Made by a program: the position numbers and the translations under genes. This document shows positions 1 through 20,622 of a stretch of 64,000 nucleotides of DNA, in pieces. How positions within the stretch are numbered: the first letter of the stretch is position 1; each line of letters starts with the position of its first letter. The DNA is from Petrosia ficiformis (Eukaryota; Porifera; Demospongiae; Haplosclerida; Petrosiidae). Under the pieces are notes generated by a model, which saw only the letters and a program-made list of their open reading frames with translations, was not told the DNA's origin and ran no database searches. The DNA lies in NCBI GenBank assembly GCA_947044365.1, contig OX345637.1, positions 7,267,701-7,331,700 on the forward strand, read 5' to 3'.

Positions 1-530
1 AAATGATATCATTAGCACACGTGTTGTTATAGTATTGGTTACATATTTCACAAATAATCGATACTAATACAAATTCAGGATTTCATACATGTACTTAGGG
101 ATGGGATGCTACACTTGATTGATTCTTTAGGATCTCTGAGGTTGCTTCTGCAGCCCTAGAAGACTTGTAGTTGCATTTAGAAATACATTTGGTCTGAAAT
201 CTAGAGAGTAATGGGGATCACGTTAGGGGGGGGATATAAACTCCCATCCCGATGTATTCGATACTGATTACTGATCTGATTATCAGTACATCACTAGTTC
301 TCAATCCTGGGGGCAATTTAGATCCTGGAGTCGTGCAGCTACATGTGTACGTGGTAATAGCTAAATCTGAACAATGGCATACATGTAGGAGCAACAAACT
401 TTTGATATATTTTAAATATTTGATACATGTACATTTAATATGGAAATACTTATTTGGGTGTTCAAAATCCATTAATACAATGTGGGTGTTCATTCCTACA
501 TATTTCCTCTATACTCCTACTGCCCAAACC

Positions 531-979
531 TTACTTGGAGGTGCCATTATCCAGGGATACACTAATAGGGTATGACACTGGTAATTTAAAAAAAATTATT
601 TCAATATTTCTGACACTACCTTATTACAGTGCCTCCAATTACACTGTATAGTATATGCTGTAACTTACTATTTACATCCCACACTGCCGATTCTTTATCA
701 GGATACATTACATTACCGGTCCATTTTTCCAGGTCACCAGGCAGCTTCATAGGTTCCAACTCTTTTATAGCTTCTTCATTCAATTCAGGTTGTCTGTAAG
801 AGTTGAACCTAATGAAAATGGATCATTCCCGTAATAAAATTTCATTCATATGCTTGCAAAACAGTCATTTTAGTTTACCTTGGCTTAAGAGTTTGAGAAG
901 ATGGCGTAAGGTTCAGCCATACTGCCGAAGAAGGCTGCAAAAGATGTCTTATACCAAGCAAACTTCTTGTAAACGCCAT
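531..979 (-). CDS. Putative small mitochondrial protein, three exons
   Basis: Not recognised. Three minus-strand exons, 979-879, 793-669 and 577-531, join through GT-AG signals with consistent phases into a 90-residue frame ending in TAA. The start MAFTRSLLGIRHLLQPSSAV is rich in Arg, Leu and Ser and has no acidic residue, as a mitochondrial presequence would. The middle part (residues 35-75, beginning RQPELNEEAIKELEP) is acidic and hydrophilic with a Trp-containing stretch, LPGDLEKWTG. Exons 1 and 2 are well supported: the donors are GTAAAC and GTAAGT, and the acceptors TTACAG and ACCAG. The terminal exon rests only on phase and an acceptor behind a T-rich tract, so the C-terminus may differ. 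It is transcribed away from DNMT3, with about 1.6 kb between the two start codons. Confidence 0.5.
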
Positions 980-2574
980 TTTGAAACAAATTTTTTAATT
1001 AGAATCCAATACGGTCAAACACGTGTATGTACATGACTTATTACAAGATATTACAAGATTCGACGAGGCTGGCTGCTGTTCTGCAGCAAGATCACACAGA
1101 ATGTAAGTCTAAATTTGATTGTTATATTTTAATTATTAGCTCTCCATTAGTAATTATAATTCCTATTTTTAAAATGTATGCACTGCAATAACTCTCATGG
1201 CCTCAATTCTGAAGAAATTATATATATATAATCTGTGATTAGACAGTATAAGTGTAATAACTGTATTATTACATTTTTGTGATGAGAAAATATGATATGT
1301 ATAATATATTATAATAATTATAAATTCGTGAAGTATGGATGTGTTCCAGTTAGGTTTGGGTGGATCTTGTAAAAATGTTGTTTACATATTTTTTTATCAC
1401 TATAATAATTATAATTGTGAATCGGTGTTGATCTATTTGTTGTTGCTAAACTATTAATTACCGAAGTGCAATGAAGCTGCATAGTTTAGGCTGCGTCTTT
1501 GTGCAAGTAATCTAGGAGGAATGCTTTGCTAATGAATATGTTTAACAAAATAAATAATATTAATAATTAGTCTGGACCAAGTGCTAAAATAAAAACCCTA
1601 GACATCTAGACTCCAATGCTTTTAATGCTGGTCTCTTGCTAGTGATTATTAAGTGGATATAAATCAACTGTAATCAGTAATGATTACAATTGCATAACTA
1701 TACAAGAGCTACTATTTAATTTTCAAGCACCATTTAAATCATCTTAGCAGACCAATGGTAGTGTAGCATTCCATGATGGATTAGAAACTTCTATAAATGG
1801 CAGACCCGGAAGTAATGAATTCACCAATTCATAGTAATTTTTTAAAAATGTTCTTGCAGAGGTGATATACCAAATTCTTGAATACATGCATGCATTAGGG
1901 TATTGGATTAATTGCAGTGTTTCCCCTAATTGGTGGTACATGTACCATAAGCGTTCCCCCATCCTTTAATTTAAAAGTTTATTTTGAAAAACACTGTTTT
2001 ACAACATTGATTGAATATTGTTGACCAACCATTATGTACTACTGATGCACTCTTCCACACTTAATATTTATCCTGAGGGAAACGCTGTTAATTGGTATTG
2101 ATTGATAAACATAAAATTAATGTTCATGATTTTATAGTGTTCAGTGTTTGACTATTGAATGAAACTTGCAAATGAAATGTAGTAAATACACGTAAACATT
2201 GTGTGATTTGCACTAGTTAGTAATCAGCTTAAATAGAATAACTGAGAATCCCAAGATCCCTTTTGATTTGTAAAGCAAGTTATCACTTCATACTCATGGC
2301 AATTCCTCTTGTTTTAGGGATCAGTAGTCGACTATATATACTTAATGAACTACATGAACAAGTATGTGTATGGCCAATTAATCAAATTTTATCTTAAACC
2401 TTTACAGCATTACTTGAAATAATTAATGCAAGTAATCATGATTAATTGAATAATCAATTTGCACTCTCTCAGATGTATTTCTACTATTGCATGGTTGTTA
2501 ATATTCAATTCTTATATTACTGTTAATGCAAATTGCTGTCCACATTTATTCATTTATATATAGAGAGAAAGAGA
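980..2574. other. Intergenic region upstream of DNMT3
   Basis: AT-rich sequence between the divergent starts of the small minus-strand gene and DNMT3. I see no convincing coding exon. A non-coding first exon of DNMT3 may lie here, because an acceptor-like TATATAG sits just upstream of its ATG. Confidence 0.5.
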
Positions 2575-13930
<11,356 letters not shown>

Positions 13931-13951
<21 letters not shown>

Positions 13952-14000
13952 GTTATCACATGACTGGTATAAGTGATCACATGACTTAGCATGAGTTATC
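13931..14000 (+). repeat. Short tandem repeat, about 22-bp unit
   Basis: Four imperfect units with the core TATCACATGACT. The first unit overlaps the predicted DNMT3 C-terminal codons and stop, which makes the extreme C-terminus suspect. Confidence 0.75.
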
Positions 14001-14508
14001 ACAGCATGTGTAATTAGGTTTTACTATTCATAATAGTGTAGTGATAATTAAAAATTATAATTTAGTATATCATATTCAGTTTAATTTACTGCTTTTCATG
14101 ACATATTTTTGTATCACTACCTTCACTGACATGAATATGTAGTAGTAATATCACTTATTTAATCTCACTGTTTGTCCATCCATAACTAATTAACTATATT
14201 ATAATATCACTTATCACTTAATCTTGTTATTGTTTACTGAAATTTCCCAAATAATCATTTATTTATCTCAAATATAAACTTGAATATACTAATGCTCTCA
14301 ATTATCAACCGTTCATTTTAGATTCAATCATTCAAACGTATAATTTTGATATTCTAGTAGTAGTTCATAATATTTCAACCATTAAAAAGCATTTAGTGGA
14401 TTCATAGGTGAATTCAAACAGAAAATATTGTATTCTGTTGCCTACACAATAAAAACTCCCAAATATTTTATATATATGGCTACAAAACTGGTTATTCCAG
14501 TAAATGAT

Positions 14509-17500
14509 TCATGTTAGGTCTTGTTTCCATAGAAACTCTTCCTGGTAACCTGTTCTAATATTACAATTCTCAGAACATGTATAAATCAGTAAAGTGCCCC
14601 AATCAATAGTTTTGCCATCAGGAGATGAGGAAGAGTCTACCTTGAGGAAATACAGTAACTGGGGCATTATCTATAACAAAGAGAAGGTTGTAAGCACTTC
14701 TTGAGTAACAAATAAAATTTCTGCAGGTGGTGGGGGGAGGATTATGAAATTCCACAGTCATGCAATCAGTTAAATATTTGTCATGTGACATTTCTGAGAA
14801 AAAAACAGTCATGCAATTGAATAGTATACAAGGGAAAGGACAAAAGTGGTGAAAATTAGGGCTGGGACGATTAATCAATTGATATTGAAAATTCTTTTGA
14901 TTATCGATTATAAGTCTGTGATATCGATTATTCCAAAAGACATACTTTTCAAGCATGTGACAGCAAATAATGTACAATATGGAACTGATAGGAAGCCTTT
15001 ATATCATCAAATGGGAGGAGTTTCCTGTATTAATTGGCCTAATTACCTCTGCTGATTTTAATCGATTATCAATCGACTTGAAGTTAGTGATAATCGATTT
15101 CAGAATCTCAGCCAATTCCCAGCCCTAGTGAAAATATATCAGCAGTCAACTCAATATTTCTACATCCATATATGGTGCTATGTATTCACTGGTTGACAAA
15201 AGCATAAACAGTGGAAAATTAATGCTAATAGACATGTAGTAGAGTGATACTTGCTGTTGAATGTTTTCAATGATTGAGTCAACCCAATGATAGGTACATG
15301 TAGGTCTGATCTTGCAAACAAACATTTACCACTAGTTTATATATGAAGTACCACAAAATGTTTGGTTTTGGTTTCTTCTGTCATAAGAACAGATTGGCGA
15401 TTAACCTTACTTTGAGCATTGAAATTAGATTAACCAAATTCATGTATACGGTGAGCTACAGGACTCCATACACAAGAAGGGCTTGTATCGACATGTGGGA
15501 TATGCAAAAGGTCTATAGACTATATATCAGTTTGCATATGTACATACAATTTATACATGTACATGTATAAGATGTACCTGGAATTCAAATTGCCTCTTCT
15601 TTCCACATACTTCACAACATGGAATATCTTTTGGACATAAACACTCACTAATCAACAGAGGTTCACCCCCTGGTTGAAACCTAACCACCTTAGGAGGAAA
15701 ACAGTATGATTGAAGGCATAGTGATCTAACCCACAATACAGTAAAATCCCCAACAGAAGACCATCAGGTCAAATCATTCTTGTAATGAAATCTGATATTA
15801 AAAGCTCAATTAATAAACAAGTCTAATTATATGAATTCAAATGCTTCTCTGTACATTAAGTACTATAAGTAGAACTATGACTATAGATAATGTAGTACCA
15901 CTATAATAACATATTTATGAGTCTACATGACTTGTACTTTGAAAAGTAGCAATGTGTAATAGTTATAACACATTTTAATGTAGCACAAGGGGGGGAGGGG
16001 TCAATAAAGGAAATAATGCACGAGCTGAAACCGAGTGCATTATGTAAACTCAACCTTTTATTGACCTGCCAAAGTGCTACATTAAAACACACAATGCACT
16101 GTCAAGTGTGTTATAAGTGATTTATTGACAATCTGGTGAACTACCACTGTTGTTGGAGCAGCTTCGTTAGTAGAGGTGAGCAAAGTGTGCAATAACTAAC
16201 TTATTGTACGCAAAGCTGCGCAATAAGTGATTTGAAGTTCAATCATGTGACACATTTTCTGCACTCTGATAGGCCACAGGTCACATGATCAGCAATAAGT
16301 GTACTACATACTTTGGAGTACCCCTATATAATAAAGTATTTATGAGTCTACATGTATTTTTAATAGTCGATATATGTGTACATACATGTACTACATACCC
16401 AGTACATTGGACTATCCCTATAATGAAGTATTTATGATTAGTATTTGAAAGTATGTATATGTGTACATATAGTATAGTTTTAACCTGTTCTGGTTCCAGG
16501 GCTACTCTTTTCTTGAAATTTATGAACATTTTATCTTTCTCTGCAAGACCATTCGTATCTTGTAATTGATGAAGTGAAGCATTCAGCTTGGTACTCTGAT
16601 AGCTTTCTGAACTAACATATTTGAGATAGTCAGCCATTCTGGAAGTGATGGATATATGGAGGGATGGATATATGAAGGGATGAATGAATGGATGGATGAA
16701 TGAATTGATGGATGAATGAATGGATGGATGAATGAATTGATGGATGGGATGAATTAAATGGATGGATATGAATGAAAAACGTGTTAAATATAACTCACTT
16801 CTCTTCTTCACTTTTATTGCTTTCCTCTTTTTTGTTTGGTTCTGTTTCTGTGACAATCTCAAATTCTGGTAATAAAACACTTTTTGATGCTCCTGTGCAA
16901 CTTTCCAGTGACTCTTTTCTTCCTATAGAAAATCATCGTATCACAAATCAATTATATAATTATTTATTTGATAGCATTAACAGTTCTAGTGATGGGCGAT
17001 ACCATAAATTTCCAGTACAATACGATACTGATTACTGCTCATGCAAGTATTGATAGTATCGATTACTAATATGATTACTACTTTTGAGTAATTAATAATG
17101 TACTTAATGAATCAGTTTGATCAGTTTCTATGAGTTTTTTTTTTGACAAATACATCTTGTGGCTTTGTTTAAAAATAAAAGCATTGTTTCTTCTTCTTCT
17201 CTGTAATATAATACTTGGTCAAACGCTCGCTGTTCCTGTAGACTGTAGTAAATCGATTTTATCTTGCATACGACTGTGACTTGCGAACGTATTCTCTGCA
17301 CACGTGTGAATGCAAACTACGCATGCGCAGGTAATCATTTTTAAAAACCCGATACCTTTAATCGTATTCGCGATACCGTAAAGTATCGACAAAATATCTA
17401 TTACTTCGATACTTTTCGATTAGTATCACTCTTCACTAATTAACACATACCAGCTGCAATGTCTTTACAAACTTGTTTATGTCCATTCTTCCAGTGAACT

Positions 17501-18066
17501 AACTGATGATGCTGTGAGCAATACCACACACTCTTACACTGACCACATTTAGTAGGGGCAAGGCAACCACATACAATGCAAAGAGATGGGTAAACAATAG
17601 CAGTACACAATTGAGCTTGAGTATCATGATTGATATCAAGGCTATGTTTACTACTATGTGTATCAGTAGTGTCATCTTCTAGTTCACCAACATCTGAAGT
17701 AGTATTAACCACATCAATAGATCCTTCTTCTTTACCATAATATGGATTGTCTTTTGGTAATTGACATCGGAATACTCTGAAAGATCGGGAACTCCCTATT
17801 TTGAAACATGCAGGATTTACACACAGGAAAACAAACATGCTACGATGAAATATAGCTGGTTTGTCAGAATGAGGTGCATAAATCTGAAGTAGAAGTATGC
17901 ATGGTTTCTGACATTCTTTACAAGCTAACTGTTCTGAAGAAGGAAGACAAATTGGATCTAGCCATGCGGGTTTTCCGCCAACTTTACTGGGTAAATTTGA
18001 GCTTGTAAGTTCCTCTGGAGATTCACATTCCTCTAAAAATCCAAGTTCCACTGTCTTGGAAGACAT
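14509..18066 (-). CDS. PDCD2: Programmed cell death protein 2 (MYND zinc finger, PDCD2_C)
   Basis: Conserved PDCD2; the family (Drosophila Zfrp8, and related yeast Tsr4) is known to chaperone ribosomal protein uS5 for 40S assembly. Exons 18066-17451, 16922-16799, 16638-16485, 15688-15578 and 14670-14509 join with consistent phases into 388 residues (human about 344). Visible parts: N-terminal [18 protein letters not shown] block, [11 protein letters not shown], a MYND finger at about 163-200 (CIVCG, CGQC, WYCSQ, HKQVC pattern), the LPEFEIVTE segment in exon 2, [11 protein letters not shown] in exon 3, then the PDCD2_C core with Cys pairs ([14 protein letters not shown]), FEFQIMPQLL and the ending [14 protein letters not shown]...WKQD. 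An acidic Ser/Thr insert lies before the MYND finger. It shares a short divergent promoter with DDX10. Tail to tail with DNMT3. Confidence 0.96.
14849..15135. mobile_element. hAT-like MITE with 8-bp target duplication
   Basis: The element at 14857-15127 has perfect 11-bp inverted ends TAGGGCTGGGA and TCCCAGCCCTA. It is flanked by a perfect direct repeat GTGAAAAT at 14849-14856 and 15128-15135. An 8-bp target duplication is the hallmark of hAT transposition. At 271 bp with no transposase it is non-autonomous. The interior is rich in ATCGATTA-like motifs. It sits in PDCD2 intron 4. Confidence 0.9.
15973..16087. mobile_element. Small inverted-repeat element, PDCD2 intron 3
   Basis: Perfect 14-bp inverted ends TTTTAATGTAGCAC and GTGCTACATTAAAA, with GTCAATAAAGG and CTTTTATTGAC pairing further in, leave a foldback about 115 bp long. 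Related sequence at 23239-23345 (MMAA) and, decayed, at 5379-5500 (DNMT3). Confidence 0.75.
16640..16770 (+). repeat. GGAT/GAATG microsatellite
   Basis: Degenerate run of GATGGAT and GAATGAAT units in PDCD2 intron 2. Same unit family as the large satellite in MMAA. Confidence 0.9.
16988..17437. mobile_element. Inverted-repeat element in PDCD2 intron 1
   Basis: Ends AGTGATGGGCGATACC and, on the other strand, AGTGAAGAGTGATACTAATC pair imperfectly. CGATAC motifs repeat inside. hAT-like by its ends, but no target duplication is evident. Confidence 0.5.
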
Positions 18067-18165
18067 GTTACGACTTACAATACAAACACGTGGATGCAGG
18101 ATATTTCCGTTTTATCATCAGTAATCTCCTACCACGTGTAATTATTTTATAAACACGTGGTACAA
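18067..18165. promoter_or_regulatory. Bidirectional PDCD2/DDX10 promoter with three E-boxes
   Basis: Only 99 bp separate the two start codons. It holds three perfect palindromic CACGTG sites at 18087-18092, 18133-18138 and 18154-18159, the last 7 bp before the DDX10 ATG. An ETS-like ACGGAAAT (minus strand) lies near 18103-18110. CACGTG is the core site of Myc/Max, USF and related bHLH factors. No TATA box at a usual distance. Confidence 0.75.
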
Positions 18166-20562
18166 ATGGCTGACAAGAGGAAGAATCAGAAAAGAAAACG
18201 GGTTCGGTCAGAGCCTAAATGGAAGCAACAAGTAAAAGAGATTGAAGATGTAGCAGCTGAATACGACAAAATGAAACCAGAAGAATTTGAGAGATTTTCT
18301 GATATACCTTTATCTCATCAAACATCAGAGGGACTGAGAAAAGGTGGATTTGTGACACCGACTGAAATTCAGAGGTCTGCCATACCAGCTGCTTTGAGTG
18401 GTAAAGACATACTTGGTGCTGCAAAAACTGGATCAGGTAAAACTTTAGCATTTCTAATCCCGGTTCTTGAACTACTGTGGCGTGAGCGTTGGTCCCAAGT
18501 TGATGGACTCGGAGCACTAATAATCTCTCCAACACGTGAATTAGCATACCAAACATTTGAGGTGTTACGAAAAGTTGGAAGTCATCACGACTTCTCAGCT
18601 GGGCTAGTAATAGGGGGACATGATCTCATATCAGAACAGCTTAGAATCCGACAGACAAACATCGTCATATGCACTCCTGGACGTCTTCTCCAACACATGG
18701 ATGAAACTCCAAACTTTCAATGTTTGTCTCTAAAAATCTTAGTTTTAGATGAAGCAGATCGAATTCTGGATCTCGGTTTTCGACAGACAATGGCCTGCAT
18801 TATTGATAATCTCCCTTCTGAACGCCAGACACTTTTGTTCTCTGCTACACAAACTAAATCTATCAAAGACTTGGCACTGTTAAGTCTTGACAGTCCAGAA
18901 TACATTGCCGTACATGAACAGTCTAAAACTAGTACACCATACAAGTTATCACAAAGTTACGTTGTATGTGAGTTGCCCAATAAACTTCAAACGCTCTTCT
19001 CCTTTATAAAATCTCATTTATCGTCAAAAATCATTGTTTTTATGTCATCCTGTAAACAGGTTCGGTTTGCATATGAAGTGTTTTGTCGTCTCAGACCTGG
19101 CGTGCCATTAATGGCTCTATACGGACGTCAGAAACAGATCAAACGAGTTGCAATATATGACCATTTCTGTCGCAAAAAAGCTGCTGTGTTACTTTGTACA
19201 GATATTGCTGCTCGTGGCTTGGATTTTCCCTCTGTACATTGGGTCTTACAGCTGGACTGTCCAGAAGATGCAAACACATATATACACAGAGTTGGAAGGA
19301 CAGCAAGGTACGAGAAAGATGGACAAGCTTTGCTGTTTCTCCTACCATCCGAGGAAGAAGGAATGTTGAAAGAATTTGAGAAGAAGAAAATCCCCATTGA
19401 AAAGATAACAATCAACCCAAAGAAGATGATATCTATTCAAGGGAAGCTCAACGCTTTTTGTGTTCAAGATACAGACATGAAACATTGGGCACAAAGAAGC
19501 TTTATTTGCTATTTACGTTCCGTTCATCTTCAATCAAATAAGAGAGTGTTTGATGTAAGGAAGCTTCCAACTGAAGAGTATGCTCTTTCTTTGGGATTGC
19601 CACAGGCTCCAAGAATAAGGTTTTTGAAAAAAAGTAACAAGGGCAAAGGGCTAGGACTAGAACAGGAGGAAGAAGATGAGGAGGAGGAAACAGATGATGA
19701 AGAAGAGGAGGAAGAAGACAATGAAGAGGAGGAAGAAGACGATGAAAAGGAGGAAGAAGAAAATGAAGAAGAGGAAGAAGAAGATGAAGAAGAAGAGGAG
19801 GCAGTGGAGAAAGCAAAACATGTGAAATTTAAAGTTAGTGACACAAATGTTTTGTCATCTAAAAAGTTAAAGAAAATGTCTGATGATGATATACTAACTG
19901 TGAAACGAGTTCTATTACATGGGAAGAAACCAGAGTCTTTGGATAACAAAATGGTAGACTCTTTAAAACCCTCGTCATCTCACAAACAGACATCAAAATT
20001 TACCATTGCAAAAAAGCTCTTGAACAAGAAAATAAAATTGAATACGCATATAAAGTTTGATGATGAGGAGGACAAGGAAGACTTAGGAGTAAGAGATGAG
20101 GTAAACGAGGATGTACCCCCATTAGAACAAGGGGAAGTGTCAAGTGAAGGAGGGGAGTCTGATGTCAGTGATATTCAACCAATAGCAATCGAGGAATATG
20201 AAAAGAAAACTGGTCTCGTTAAGAAGGTGGGTGGAATTGACCTAGGAGAGGCAAAGGAGATTATGGAATCAAGAGACAAGATTGACAAACGCAGAGAGAG
20301 AGAAAGAATAAGACGTGAACATTTGAAGAGACGTAGGAAAGGTAGACAACAAAGAACTGTTGAAGAGAATATTGTCACTCTAGAAAATGATGGTTCTGAT
20401 GATGAAAGTGACCAATCTACTAAGCTACCAGTGAAGAGACGGAAAGTGGAGCATGAGAATGAGGATGAAAAGAATGAGAACGAAGACCAAGAGAATGAGG
20501 ATGAGGAGGAAGGAGATTTATTGGATGATGAGGAACTAGCAATATATTTGCTGAAGTCATAA
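18166..20562 (+). CDS. DDX10: DEAD-box RNA helicase DDX10/Dbp4, single exon
   Basis: Nucleolar ATP-dependent RNA helicase of the DDX10/Dbp4 family, needed in early pre-rRNA processing of the small subunit. It is 798 residues, starting at ATG 18166, since the two or three codons upstream belong to the promoter E-box. Visible motifs: Q-motif region FSDIPLSHQT to PTEIQ (44-69), Walker A AAKTGSGKT (85-93), PTRELA, TPGRLL, DEAD (195-198) within VLDEADRILDLGF, SAT (226-228), GLDFPSVHWVLQ and motif VI HRVGRTAR (374-381). A Dbp4-type C-terminal region follows with QRSFICYLRS and FDVRKLPTEEYALSLGLP. An acidic Glu/Asp run at about 500-548 precedes a basic/acidic tail. The helicase core is intronless while all its neighbours are intron-rich. 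Confidence 0.97.
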   Translation: MADKRKNQKRKRVRSEPKWKQQVKEIEDVAAEYDKMKPEEFERFSDIPLSHQTSEGLRKGGFVTPTEIQRSAIPAALSGKDILGAAKTGSGKTLAFLIPVLELLWRERWSQVDGLGALIISPTRELAYQTFEVLRKVGSHHDFSAGLVIGGHDLISEQLRIRQTNIVICTPGRLLQHMDETPNFQCLSLKILVLDEADRILDLGFRQTMACIIDNLPSERQTLLFSATQTKSIKDLALLSLDSPEYIAVHEQSKTSTPYKLSQSYVVCELPNKLQTLFSFIKSHLSSKIIVFMSSCKQVRFAYEVFCRLRPGVPLMALYGRQKQIKRVAIYDHFCRKKAAVLLCTDIAARGLDFPSVHWVLQLDCPEDANTYIHRVGRTARYEKDGQALLFLLPSEEEGMLKEFEKKKIPIEKITINPKKMISIQGKLNAFCVQDTDMKHWAQRSFICYLRSVHLQSNKRVFDVRKLPTEEYALSLGLPQAPRIRFLKKSNKGKGLGLEQEEEDEEEETDDEEEEEEDNEEEEEDDEKEEEENEEEEEEDEEEEEAVEKAKHVKFKVSDTNVLSSKKLKKMSDDDILTVKRVLLHGKKPESLDNKMVDSLKPSSSHKQTSKFTIAKKLLNKKIKLNTHIKFDDEEDKEDLGVRDEVNEDVPPLEQGEVSSEGGESDVSDIQPIAIEEYEKKTGLVKKVGGIDLGEAKEIMESRDKIDKRRERERIRREHLKRRRKGRQQRTVEENIVTLENDGSDDESDQSTKLPVKRRKVEHENEDEKNENEDQENEDEEEGDLLDDEELAIYLLKS

Positions 20563-20622
20563 ATACTCTAATTGTACCAAAGTTATTGTGTAATTTCACA
20601 AAATATTCTAATTAAAGGAAAT

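Noticed and set aside
218..575. Two overlapping frames of 91 and 107 residues near the left edge
   Set aside because: Low-complexity, unlike coding sequence; the spliced minus-strand gene at 531-979 is the only supported gene there.
16281..16880. 199-residue minus-strand frame
   Set aside because: Covers PDCD2 exon 3 in the right frame but runs through introns and reads exon 2 in a wrong frame; replaced by the spliced model.
19502..19949. Ser- or Leu/Pro-rich frames on the minus strand
   Set aside because: Antisense of the Glu/Asp-coding run of DDX10; purine-rich codons keep the other strand open.
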